This document shows, in pieces, positions 35,155-44,980 of a stretch of DNA of 64,000 nucleotides. This DNA is from Cololabis saira (taxonomy: Eukaryota > Chordata > Actinopteri > Beloniformes > Belonidae). How positions within the stretch are numbered: the first letter of the stretch is position 1; each line of letters begins with the position of its first letter. Position numbers and translations under genes: made by a program. The notes under the pieces were generated by a model that saw only the letters and a program-made list of their open reading frames with translations, made no database searches and was not told the DNA's origin. The DNA is taken from contig NC_084601.1 of assembly GCF_033807715.1 (NCBI RefSeq), forward strand, positions 20,602,129 to 20,666,128. Direction: 5' to 3'.

Positions 35155-35652
35155 TTCCTGTTTTCCTCACTGACGGCTCTGCTTATAAAAATGGAATACC
35201 ATACGCAGGTTATACAATTTGTGATAATTCTTAATTGTTGAAAGCGCCCCCCTCTCCAGCTCCACCCAAGTAGATGAAACTATATACTGATCAAAAGGTA
35301 AAACTGTTACAATCTATACAGATTCCAGAGATGCTTTTGGTTGTGTATATTGTATCTTATAGATTTTATATATTGTGGGCGAACCGAGCATTTATCGCAT
35401 CCTCGGAGATAAATGTGGTTAATTGATTGGTGAACTGTTACAAGCCTGTCAACTACCTTCATCTATTGCTTTGTTAAATGTGAAGCCCACACCCAGTCCA
35501 ACCCTGTTTTCACTAGGCAATGCTTCAGCTGACCATGCAGCAAAAGAAACTGCCAAATTTGGCTTACCTGTCTATGTAAAACTTTGCCCTTCTATACCCG
35601 CTAACGACCTGGTTTCTCCTAATGATGTAGCTCTCCTACAAGAAGACTACTG
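35155..35652 (+). pseudogene. ERV RNase H remnant
   Basis: Three RNase H landmarks occur in order but in broken frames: LTDGSA near 35165-35182, TDSRDAFG near 35317-35340 and GNASADHAAKE at about 35517-35549, each containing a residue of the usual D-E-D-D active-site pattern. Stops between them show that the domain is dead. Connection to an RT domain is missing upstream. Confidence 0.75.
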
Positions 35653-36234
35653 AGGTGAAGGAAAAACGGATTGTAGCATTCCCATGGTTGTAAAAATGTA
35701 AATAATTTGTGGGTCAGCAACGACGGCCGCGTTGTTGCACCAACATCCTTGTACACGTGAATAGTTGATCACAGTTGGCAATCACAGATGAGAAAAAGGG
35801 GGAATGTGTCAGATAGTGTTGAAAGACTGATAAGCTCCAAGATTTGCATCCTATAAAAATATTGCAAACATTATCAACACTTCCCCCCACCGTGATTTTT
35901 TTTGAAGCTCTGCAAATAGACATTATGTGAGGGATATGAAATTATTCTTGTATGAAAATGTTCATGTATGAAAATGTTTTTGTATGTGCAGAGAATTTTA
36001 AACTGGACTTAAATGGACAATGTTGACACCTGTTAACACCCATTAGGAAGCACAAAACTCACGCTTCATGAAAGGATTATGGGTAGACCTATGACCATAC
36101 CAAGCAATTCAGTTCTGTATATATGAAGAAGATGGACTTCCATGCCATGGATGAATCCATGATATCATTCTGTTGTACTCTAAACTTTTGCTGTCCAGTC
36201 AATCCACAGACAAGTAAAAGCTGTCCAGTCTCCT
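35653..36234 (+). other. ERV interior, unassigned
   Basis: Lies where the integrase N-terminal and core domains should be. It is too short and stop-ridden, and I recognise no HHCC or DDE motif. Confidence 0.5.
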
Positions 36235-36560
36235 CCTAGTCACAAACCGTGCCATAACCTCCAACCCGGCAACTGGGTCTGTGTCAGGGAGTTCCGACGG
36301 AAAAACGCCCTGAAACCTCGCTGGTCTAAACCTCAACACGTCCTGCTCACCACCAACACCGCCGTCAAGTGTGAGGGGCGTCTAACCTGGTTCCACGCAT
36401 CCCACTGCAAGAACACAACTCCTCGACCATGCAGCGGAAACCAGCCGATTCCTTCTTCTTCCTGCCCGGAAGTAGCTGAGCTCCAGCACCTGGGACCTCT
36501 GCAGAGGAGCAGGGGAGCAGGGGAGCAGGGGAGCAAAGGAGCAGCACAGGCCAAACTGTG
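36235..36560 (+). pseudogene. ERV integrase C-terminal domain remnant
   Basis: One open frame without a local ATG carries motifs of the gammaretroviral integrase C-terminus: LQPGNWVCVREF, a PRW motif, VLLTTNTAVK and WFHASHCK. This segment is noticeably better preserved than the rest of pol. The frame closes soon after, in a stretch of AGGGGAGC repeats at about 36505-36540. Confidence 0.8.
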
Positions 36561-36644
36561 ACTCCACATGCTCTCCTTCTGAAGAACCGCTTGTTAAGCC
36601 TAAAACCAGCCAAAATCCACTATTATAGCTACCTTGCTACAATG

Positions 36645-37060
36645 GTTAATCGCTGTTCCATACCTCTACCAAAGGATGTTTACTGGATTTGTGGCGTGAA
36701 GGCTTGTGAATATCTTCCAAACGGTTGGTCTGGAATATGTGGTCTGGGCCATGCGGTACCAGCCATGAGAATCGTTCACATTGTTAGAAGAGAATTGTAC
36801 ACACACACACAAACACCATGGACAAGATTTTTTGGTGCCCTCGTTCCAAATTACGGAGTCATGGCAGCTTTGGAACAGATAAGATATTTATCCCATGCAG
36901 TTGAAGATTAGCCAACACCACTGCAAAAGACATGCCTATGCTCTCACAAGAAATGACTGCTTTAGGGATGATGGATTTATTAGCTTCTCAAGGGGGAACT
37001 TGTGCTGTCATTAAAACTGAATGTTGTACATTTATACCCGCAATGCCACAGTCCAAGAAA
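36645..37060 (+). pseudogene. ERV env transmembrane remnant
   Basis: A frame from ATG 36558 runs to a stop at 36909. Beyond that, in a separate piece, a heptad-like segment leads into the CX6CC motif (coding 37001-37027), which in gamma-type envelopes carries the cysteine bonded to the surface subunit. The piece is broken by stops and lacks a signal peptide, a recognisable surface subunit and an intact membrane anchor, so no functional envelope is encoded. Confidence 0.7.
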
Positions 37061-37282
37061 TAACGCATCACTTGAAAGACATTGCTAAAACGTTACATAC
37101 AACTGTCGCAACTAGTTTTTTGATTGCTTTAAAGAACAGTTAGGACACGTTGGTTACTTGATATTTGAATTTGTTTTGTTGGCTTGTTGTTATTTGACTT
37201 CTGATCACATGTTTAAGGTTCACTTGCAAAATACTCCACTGTAATTCAACAAAAAGAAAAAAAAAAAAAAAAAATTGTGAAT

Positions 37283-37741
37283 TGATGAAGAATTTTGACA
37301 GCTTGGCCCCCTGCAGGGGGAGGTCGCCCCAGTCCTACCTCCTGCAGGGCTTTGAACTGGACTCAAGACCTTTTGAGGAAGCTACAACTTGCTACTCAAC
37401 TTCCTACCCCCCGGGCAGATCCCGACACCTGGAAGTTGGTTCAAACAGACAGGAATCAAGAGAGCACCCCATGGGGTGATTTGGAGGTCTGTGTCAGTCA
37501 TGCCAAATGTCTGATAATGACATTTGGCCCGATTCACATCCGACTGTAAATTACTTTTTGTCTCTCGTCCTGATTTGTGTATTCCTGAAACTTCTTGTAT
37601 AAAAATCTGATTACAACGTCACTCGAGGTCAGCATTTCTACCAGACCTCTGGCCTGTGTAGAAGTGCTCACCGCCGGCTCAATAAAACCTCATAAAAACC
37701 ACAAAGCGGACTTCTGAACTGGTTTGATAAATTCCACAACA
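37283..37741 (+). repeat. ERV 3' LTR
   Basis: Same length as the 5' LTR and, by line-by-line reading, the same sequence. TATA box near 37598 and AATAAA at 37681-37686. The A-rich tract at 37253-37274 is a possible degenerate polypurine tract but is separated from the LTR by TTGTGAAT, which is unusual. Confidence 0.93.
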
Positions 37742-37745
37742 CACA

Positions 37746-39347
37746 GCAGGATAAATCTCAAGTCAAAACATTTGGTGTATGCCAAGCAAGGTAAAAAGGC
37801 AAACAGTTTTTTTTTTTGCTTTTTGCTTTACTTTTGGGGGATTGCTAGTTCATCAGTGTGAGTGGTGTTCATGTACACACACAGATGTCTTATATTCACC
37901 CTAGTTCCTCTTTTCCATCCATTGCTCTTTCTATTTCTTTCTCCTCCTCTCCCATGAAGAAGGATGAAGGAGAAAGTGGCATGTAATTACATCCTAATCT
38001 TCTGCTGGTATCTGCTCTGCTACAGAGGCTGTTAGGACCGCAAGCTGTCAGGGATGCACTAGCACACACACTCACACACAAAAATACACATCTTTACGGA
38101 TTTTGTTCAGATGTCTAGATGTTAAATCTGTGGTTGCAAGGCTGTCTGTCTGTGTGAATTCACTGTTTGACTGACAAGTGGAAAATGCTCAAAGAGACAG
38201 ATGGATGGATAATTTTACTTCAGCATACATGTGCCTTCGGTTATATAATTGTACTGTTGACTTGGACCAGGTTGCTGTAACTTGGAATCTAAGCATAAAT
38301 CTGAACATTTAAGATGTGTGTTTGCAGGTTTTTATAACTCTCCAAGTAGATCTCTTCTTCTTATTTTCCCCAAAAGTTTTATTTCAAGAGATTTCTGAGC
38401 CAAAAGAGGTCACACAGCAAGGCTACATATCTTCAACACAGAGAAGCAAATGTAACCAGTCACTTGACACACAAACAGACAGCGGGGCCAGCAACTAAAG
38501 ATATTTAGTCAACCCTTAAACTTGACAATATATGGATCTACAGCTGAGGAGTCCTGCATTATAAATACTAAGTTAATTTGATGTGCTCACATATGCAGAA
38601 AGCTGTCAGCCACAGAAGCAAAAACACATGCAAACATGCACTTGACTCCATTTAAATTGCACTGAAGTTGTTAAAAGTAGGCCAGGGCTTGCTGAGGCCG
38701 GAGAGCGTAAACAAGTCCTGATCAGTCTGGTTCCATTCCAGTGGAAGGACTTTAAATTAAACATAACATACACTAGATCTGTTTATGCAGAGGCCAGGCT
38801 CAGACCTGGGGCTATGTTCAATCAATCTGGCTGCGGATTAAATCAAAGGATCGCTATGCATAAATAGCACTGCTGCTTATACTGCCAGGTAAATTACCAT
38901 GGGGGTATCTTATCTGGAAATACAGTGAGATGTCAACATGTGCACATGTGTAATTAGCATTCTCATCTGGCACTGACTTTATCGTGAACATACTGCAAGG
39001 CTGAGGCAGAGCCTGCCACAAAAACACATTATTTGATATTTGAGTTAAAGAGCTATGAGCTTACGTTCTTCTGTTGTTTTGCAACTTCTTCTCAGTTTGC
39101 AGCTTGAAGTGATTCATCAACATGCTCCCCTCAGGAGTTTTGAAAGTGCAATTACGGTGGGTCACAGCTTATCAGTTGAATGACAGGTACAGTTTCCATC
39201 TGTGACTGTTATGATTACAACCTATAAATGTGGAAAAAAAACGTTTAGCTAAATTATTTTAAGCAAGGTTCAATTCTAGAGCTGAAAGTGTTAGTATCAA
39301 AAATGTGGGATGAACGTCCCTCTATGTGTTGGAAAAAGAAATAATTT
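37746..39347. other. Gene-free stretch
   Basis: No gene, RNA or clear repeat recognised. Confidence 0.55.
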
Positions 39348-39356
39348 GGAGGAACA

Positions 39357-39686
39357 ACCATCCATCCATTTTCTATACCTCCTTTATCCTTTGCAGGGTC
39401 ACGGGGGTCCCCTGGAGCCTATCCCAGCTAATTTCAGGCGAGAGACAGTTGTTCACCCTGGATAGGTTGCCAGTTCATGACACATATGGAGACAAACAAC
39501 AAGGTACACTCAGGGCAATTTAGAATCATAAATTAACCTAGCGTGTAGCCGGAGTACCCAGAGGGAAGCAACGCAAGCACGGGGAGAACATGCAAACTCC
39601 ACACACACCGCCAGGCCAGGGAGTCAAACCGGGAACCTTCTCACTGTGAGGAAACAGTGCTAACCACCAAGCAACCGTGCTGCCCC
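39357..39686 (-). mobile_element. tRNA-derived SINE (same family as 15868-16166)
   Basis: Minus strand: tRNA-like head with TGGTTAGCACTG, body word AGTTTGCATGTTCTCCCCGT, 3' part AGCTGGGATAGGCTCCAG and an AAAATGGATGGATGG tail. The 9-bp target duplication GGAGGAACA at 39348-39356 and 39687-39695 is perfect. About 330 bp. Confidence 0.9.
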
Positions 39687-39986
39687 GGAGGAACAGCAAC
39701 CCACCCCAACAAAGACTCTGTTCCTACCTGGCATTAAAATGCATTCTAGCTTTCAAGAAAATCCAACTTGTAGGCTACATACATGCTCTTCGTCGTTTAG
39801 ACTAAAGCATAATGAGACAGATTCAGGGACCTCCTAAAAGTATCATCAGGTTAAATTATGTCTTCTGATGTCTACACTCTATCATTGTCATTTCCATATA
39901 TTTTCATACACCCTCATCTGTATTGTTCATATCATTTCCTACATAAAGTATGAAAAAAAATGTTTGACACATCTTCATCTTATTTA

Positions 39987-41048
39987 GGCCCGAGCACTTA
40001 CAGTGCGAAGGCCCTATTGTGTCTGTAGGAATTTTTATTATTATTCTTCTGACGAAAGGAGGACCTTTTTGCCCCCCTAAACGTGCCCCAAAAGTCACCA
40101 AATTTTGCACGCAAGCCAGGCCTGGCGAAAAATTTTATATTTAATGGATTGCATTAATGGGCGTGGCAAACTGGCTCAACAGCGCCCCCTAGAAAACTTT
40201 GTGCCTCAAGCCCCACAATACGGTTTGACGTATATGCACGAAAATCCGTACACACCTGTATCATGTTGCAACTTAGAGAAAAGTCTCTTGGCACCATGGC
40301 CAAAACCGAACAGGAAGTTGGCCATTTTGAATTAATCATGTCATTTTGGCGAAATTTATGCCATTTCTTCAGCCGCTTCAGAGCCCGAACCGTAACGTGC
40401 ACCCAGGTGTGTTATACATCAAAATGTGCGTCTGTATCCTGCGACAACGCGCATTACTTTTCTCAGTCAAAAGCGTTACCGTGGCGACGCTAGACGCCAA
40501 AAAGCGCGCCCACCCTTCATCTGATTGGTCCATATTTGATAGTTCCCCAAAAGTCATCAAATTTTGCACGAAAGCCAGGCCTGGTGATACATTTGATATT
40601 TCATGGTTTGCATTAATGGGCGTGGCAAGATGGCTCAACAGCGCCCCCTAGAAAACCTTTCTCTGCCATAACTTTTGAATGGTTTGACAAAGAGTCGTGG
40701 GTGGTGTCATCGGACTCAGTATTGAGTCCTTGACCTTCATTGGCATGAATTAGCCCCGCCCCTTATTCTGATTGGTCGATATGTGATAATTCCGATTTTC
40801 TGCAATAACTTTTGAATGGGGTGACATAAAGAGTTGTGGGTGGTGTCATCGGACATGGTTTTGAGTCCTTGAACATAATTGGTGCAAATTAGCCCCGCCC
40901 CTTCTTCTGATTGGTCGATATTTCATAGTTCCTATTTTCTGCCATAACTTTTGAATGGTTTGACATAGAAAGTCATGGGTGGTGTTATTTCTGATATGCT
41001 TATGGGGGGCGGTGGCCATGAGTGCAAGGGCCCGTTCATCGCTGCTTT
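39987..41048 (-). repeat. X-box repeat family, full-length solitary copy G
   Basis: Contains, in minus-strand order, the 5' terminus (AAAGCAGCGATGAACGGGCC), three CCAAT/GC modules, CTAGGGGGCGCTG (40639-40651), a CCAAT box and X-box (40475-40488), a YY1/ETS-like module, a second CTAGGGGGCGCTG (40180-40192) and the 3' hairpin terminus with (TAA)n just before it. At 1062 bp it is the best reference for the family. No coding capacity and no clear target duplication; TAA-rich flanks obscure any. Confidence 0.85.
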
Positions 41049-41115
41049 ACTTCAAGATGCTGCTTTTAGCGATTAAAAAAATCAGTACTTGGAGTTATCA
41101 AGTGAAAATGTCCTA

Positions 41116-41521
41116 CCGTAAAACTTTAAATAATGGGCAAGTCCAAATTTGCCACCAGTCCCAATTATCTACCGGGTGTAGCAAAATATTTTTTATATTA
41201 AACACCGGGTCAAACATTGTTTTTCTGGTGGCAAAAAAAATATGCTACTGTATGCAAATACAGCCGTCGTAAACACAAACATTGAACCCTAAACAAATTG
41301 AAAAGTGTGTGACCAAGTATTTAATTTTAATTTAATAAAAAAGGAGGGGGAAAGAGGTGAGCAAAGAGCTAGAGGCTAGCTCTCACCTCTTTTTCCAAAG
41401 ATTGTCAATAATGGGGTTGAATGGAGACATACAATTCATCAACCCAGGTCCCAAATAAATGCCTGTTGATTTGAGTGATTTAAGCAAATAAAGGCCCGGG
41501 CCTTTATTTGGTGTTTTACGG
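41116..41521. mobile_element. MITE with CCGTAAAAC inverted ends
   Basis: Perfect 9-bp inverted ends CCGTAAAAC/GTTTTACGG continue as similar AAATAA(A/T)GG words; TA flanks both sides (41114-41115, 41522-41523). Inside, 41350-41393 has an 11-bp hairpin AAAGAGGTGAG/CTCACCTCTTT and the right end has the palindrome GGCCCGGGCC. TA duplication suggests a mariner-like class, but this is tentative. Confidence 0.65.
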
Positions 41522-42237
41522 TATATGTATCTGCATGTAGAGCAGGAGGGTCAGAGCCGATCACTCAAGACGCTTTCTGTTGCATATTTTAACTCTGTGG
41601 ACAGCCGTTAAAGGCATTTTTACCTGACGTCTGACCCCAGCATGGTCGGTTATTTTTTTGCCAGCATATAATATTGCCAGGTTAAATGGAGCCTAACTTT
41701 TAACAGAAACAAAATATCATTTTACAAATTACTGATTGCCTGGAAATTATCAGCATCCCATCCTGCTTCATACAGGCCCCTTTTAAATCAGAGCAGAGCT
41801 GCTCTTGTAGGACTTCTCAACCAGGTCAAAATCTTAGCTGGCGCTAGCGCTGGTTTAAGACCGATGCCAGTGCCAGCTAAATCATCAAAGCAGAAGCAGG
41901 AAAGCCTTAAAGTGAAACTCTTCAGAACAACAACAATTAAAAAAAAGAATTTTGGTAAGTGCAAACGATGCTCATGGCCCTAAAAATCTTGCTTGGAGTT
42001 CGAAATCGACTTCATGCAATTTTCCACCATCAGAATTATAAAGTTCACTTTGGTCGAACATATGAAAATTAGCCCTCTGATTCATGGGTGTTTATATTTA
42101 ATCCCAGCAGCAACCGAGGGAAAGACTCATACTTAGGCCAGGAAAACAGTCCCTTAACCCTTGTCCCATCCTCAAGTAACACATTCTCACGTTGCCAAAC
42201 TGATCATCTGGATTAGTAGTTTCCCCCTAAAACAGGG

Positions 42238-42513
42238 TGTGGCAGAGTGGAGGAGCTGCAGCCACTCAGGCTGACGGGACACAGGTGTGGCCCATCAACC
42301 TCTCCACCCTGCCAGCCTTATAAGAGGAGAAGCTGCTGCTGAGACGGGTGGTCTGCTGATGTCGGAGGAGCTGCTGGTGGATGCTGTGGGAGAAGGTGCT
42401 TCTGCACGTGTGTGGCGGTGATCTGGGTGATTTGCGTGAATAAAAGGGTCTGCACAAAGCTCCGTGTCCTCTCCATCCTGTCGGTCGGGCCCCGTGGCAC
42501 TCACACTGCTACA
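42238..42513 (+). repeat. LTR1 of the composite
   Basis: TGTGGCAGAG to CACTGCTACA, 276 bp, with TTATAAG near 42318 and AATAAA at 42439-42444. Confidence 0.88.
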
Positions 42514-42514
42514 C

Positions 42515-42532
42515 TGGCGCCCAACGTGGGGC
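42515..42532 (+). other. Primer-binding site (tRNA-Lys type)
   Basis: TGGCGCCCAACGTGGGGC, one base after LTR1, is the exact primer-site word complementary to tRNA-Lys1,2 used by many LTR elements. Confidence 0.88.
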
Positions 42533-42540
42533 CTGACGGG

Positions 42541-42875
42541 ATGGACAAGGGAGGCACGGAGCGGGCCCTGGCCAATGGGGACTTGAACGCCCTGCTCCGG
42601 GACCAGGGCGAGCATCAGCTCGCTGTGCTGGCGGCGCTGATGCCCGCGGAGCGACCCACCCCTGCGCCACGCTTGAGGTTCGCCGCAGCAGCGCGGGAGG
42701 AGCTGGCGGCGCCGCAGCTGATAGGCTGGGAGGCAGAAGCTGCGGGCCGCCAAGTGACGGAGAGAGCGGCTTCCTCGGCCGTTAGGCCGACGCCGGGGAC
42801 AATCCCCCCGACCAGGAAGGCCCGGGGGGTTCCGAGCTTCCTCTCCCGCTCCGAGGGGGCGGGGGGGGGGGGGGG
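42541..42875 (+). pseudogene. Short gag-start remnant and polypurine tract
   Basis: An ATG at 42541 opens MDKGGTERALANG and stays open to about 42897, into LTR2, giving a stub of about 118 residues with no recognised domain. A second copy of its start (MEKGGTEWALEA) lies inverted at about 43174-43120. GAGGGGGCGGGG-type purine run at 42853-42875 directly precedes LTR2 and serves as the polypurine tract. Confidence 0.65.
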
Positions 42876-43122
42876 TGTGGCAGGGTGGAGAGGTTGAGAG
42901 GTCCTGGACGCCCTGCTCTGGCCGCTGGTCCGGCCCCGTCTCCGCGGGGGGAGGTTGGAGAGGCTGAGTGGCTGCCGCTCTCCACCCTGCCTGCCTTATA
43001 AGGCAGAGCTGGACAGCAGCAAGTCATCGGAGGAGCGGGTTGGCATGCTGATCGTGAGGTGTTGCTGGCGTGAGGTGCTTGTGCACTGTGTCCTGGGTGA
43101 TTTGCGGTAATAAAAGGGTCTG
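42876..43122 (+). repeat. LTR2 of the composite (U3-R only, divergent)
   Basis: Begins TGTGGCAGGGTGG and contains TTATAAGGC (42996-43004) and AATAAAAGGGTCTGC (43109-43123). It stops matching LTR1 just after the poly(A) signal; from there the sequence is the inverted gag-start segment. Upstream half differs strongly from LTR1, suggesting another subfamily. Confidence 0.75.
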
Positions 43123-43179
43123 CCATCGCCTGGGCGAGCGCCTCCAGGGCCCACTCCGTGCCTCCCTTCTCCATCCCAG

Positions 43180-43437
43180 TGTAGCAAGGCGAGTGCTATG
43201 GGGCCCGACCGACAGGATAGAGGACACAGAGTTTTGTGCAGAACCCTTTATTCGTCAAACACTTCCCAAACACCGCCACACGTGGACAAGCACAGCTCCA
43301 GCAGCTCCTCCAACATCAGCAGACCACCCGTCTCAGCAGCAGCTTCTCCTCTTATAAGGCTGGCAGGGTGGAGAGGTTGACGGGCCACACCTGTGTCCCG
43401 TCAGCCTGAGTGGCTGCAGCTCCTCCACTCTGCCACA
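43180..43437 (-). repeat. LTR3 of the composite (inverted)
   Basis: On the minus strand runs TGTGGCAGAG to CTTGCTACA, 258 bp, with its own TATA-like TTATAAG and AATAAA (complement of 43247-43252). It is much closer to LTR1 than LTR2 is. The primer site that should follow it is absent: the gag ATG lies only 6 nt beyond. Confidence 0.85.
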
Positions 43438-43442
43438 CAGGG

Positions 43443-44577
43443 CCATCATTTGAAAAATGAAATGTCATTACCTTAAACAACTGCAGTGGTTTCAAATATT
43501 CTTCGGTGCAGTAACTGGTACATTGCTCTTGCAGTATACTGTACATTGTTTTAAAAATGTTATGACAAAAAACAAACAAACAAATATTTAAGTGAAGCAA
43601 TTGACCCAGAAGAGACTGAGGAAAACCAAGAGTCCATTAAGATAAACCAGCTTGCACCAAAGACTGTGCATGAGATGCACTCACCAACTGACAGAGAGCT
43701 GGCTCCATTACGTGATGCTGAAAGTGTTCCACAACGACGGCGTTCAAGGCTGCACGCTGTCTTTTCTCTGGTATAATGAGAGAAAGACAGCTGTGGCTTT
43801 GCTTCGGTCGTGGATACTCAGAGACAATTTACAGAGTTTGGCTTTTTTATACTGAAATGAGAATTTGCCAGTAGTTTTGATTTGCTACAATCACAAACTG
43901 TCTTAGGGTGTCAGTTCAAAGCCAAATACATTGGAAATCAAAACCCAAAATCCAAGAACCAAAACCCAGAATCTATTGCCAAGAAATCAAAATCTCTAAC
44001 TGAGAGTGCAATCATCTTTCTTGGTTACACTTTTCTTTTCTTGGCATCAGTTCTAAAACCATCTCCATTTTTGAACGTCTTTATCAGCTTTTGTGGTTGT
44101 AGTTCTGAAAGCCGCCTGTGTTTTATGCTGACTTTTAAAATCTTGACCAAAATATACTGTTTTCCATCTTATGATGATCTTAAAAACAAACTGAAATCTT
44201 AAGTCATTTCTAAATTAAATCAGAAACCAGTGGAGAGACTGAAGAACAGATGTGATGTGCTAGGGTCTGGGGACATTTGTTTATGAATGAGCACCAGCAT
44301 TGAGATATCTGAGTAAATTTATCCATCTATCGTCACAGGTGTTCATTGTAAAGATACTCCTCTTGTGCTGTAAAATGTACAACTGTTATTGTTATTTACA
44401 ACCCGGTTTTCAGACTGTTTTGGCATTATTTTATCTGCTAATGTTATGTCACAAAACTGGCGTAGTCCGTATAAAGATAGTACCAGGGCCTTCATACAGA
44501 CAATTCTTAAGAAAAATAAGATGTGTGTTATCTAAAGTTATCTAAAGAAGTTGCTTGCTTAATTATATTCACAGGCC

Positions 44578-44583
<6 letters not shown>
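43443..44583. other. Gene-free stretch
   Basis: ORFs present lack recognisable domains; no RNA gene seen. Confidence 0.5.

Positions 44584-44652
<69 letters not shown>
44584..44652 (+). repeat. (TA)n microsatellite
   Basis: About 69 bp of uninterrupted TA dinucleotide. Confidence 0.95.
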
Positions 44653-44655
<3 letters not shown>

Positions 44656-44945
44656 CAACACACTGCACACTGCACACGCACTACACACGTCACACACCAA
44701 ATGTATTAAATAATAAATGGAATACACCCCCCCCCCTCTTCCATTTTTTTCTCTATCCTTTCCTGCTTTATAAAGTCTCTTTTTTTTCTTTTTTTATAAA
44801 TTTATTTTGCAGGAAAAAAAACAAACAGTGGATACAGACAGGTAGGTTACAATCACGTTACATTTTCCAGCGTGTCGTTTTTGTTTTTTTTAACTCTTTT
44901 ACAATATGTCCCCCTACCGTGTCTTCCTAGAATTCCCAAAGCAAA

Positions 44946-44980
44946 CCTGTGTTCGCCCCCACAAGGGGAGCGAACACAGG
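44946..44980. repeat. Hairpin of 15 bp with one bulge
   Basis: CCTGTGTTCGC-CCCC pairs with GGGG-A-GCGAACACAGG around a 4-nt loop. It lies just downstream (minus strand) of the Tx1-like LINE remnant and may be part of that element's 3' region. Confidence 0.7.

Larger units (their letters stand above)
32393..37741 (+). mobile_element. Endogenous retrovirus (gamma-type), 5349 bp, defective
   Basis: Two 459-bp LTRs (32393-32851 and 37283-37741) bound a 4.4-kb interior; the 4-bp repeat CACA (32389-32392, 37742-37745) is the likely target duplication. After the 5' LTR comes a tRNA-His-like primer site. Recognisable interior pieces are an RNase H remnant, an integrase C-terminus of the murine-leukaemia-virus type, and an env transmembrane remnant with a CX6CC motif. 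The interval between the gag-position region and RNase H is too short to hold protease and reverse transcriptase, so they are deleted. A hAT at 34539-35132 interrupts the interior. No intact viral gene remains. Confidence 0.9.
42238..43437 (+). mobile_element. LTR composite (TRIM-like) with inverted outer LTRs, 1200 bp
   Basis: Order: LTR1 (+) 42238-42513, a tRNA-Lys-type primer site, a gag-start fragment, a G-rich polypurine tract, a divergent LTR2 (+) from 42876 cut near its poly(A) site, then an inverted gag-start fragment and a complete LTR3 on the minus strand (43180-43437). The outer ends are TGTGGCAG and CTGCCACA. The whole is flanked by the 5-bp repeat CAGGG (42233-42237, 43438-43442), so it entered as one unit. 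Normal LTR elements have direct, not inverted, terminal LTRs. Confidence 0.85.

Noticed and set aside
36333..36613. Minus-strand ORFs opposite the ERV integrase remnant
   Set aside because: The sense strand has clear integrase motifs; the antisense frames follow the AGGGGAGC repeats and have no domain.
44523..44930. 135-residue ORF with YIYI repeat
   Set aside because: Created by the TA microsatellite at 44584-44652.
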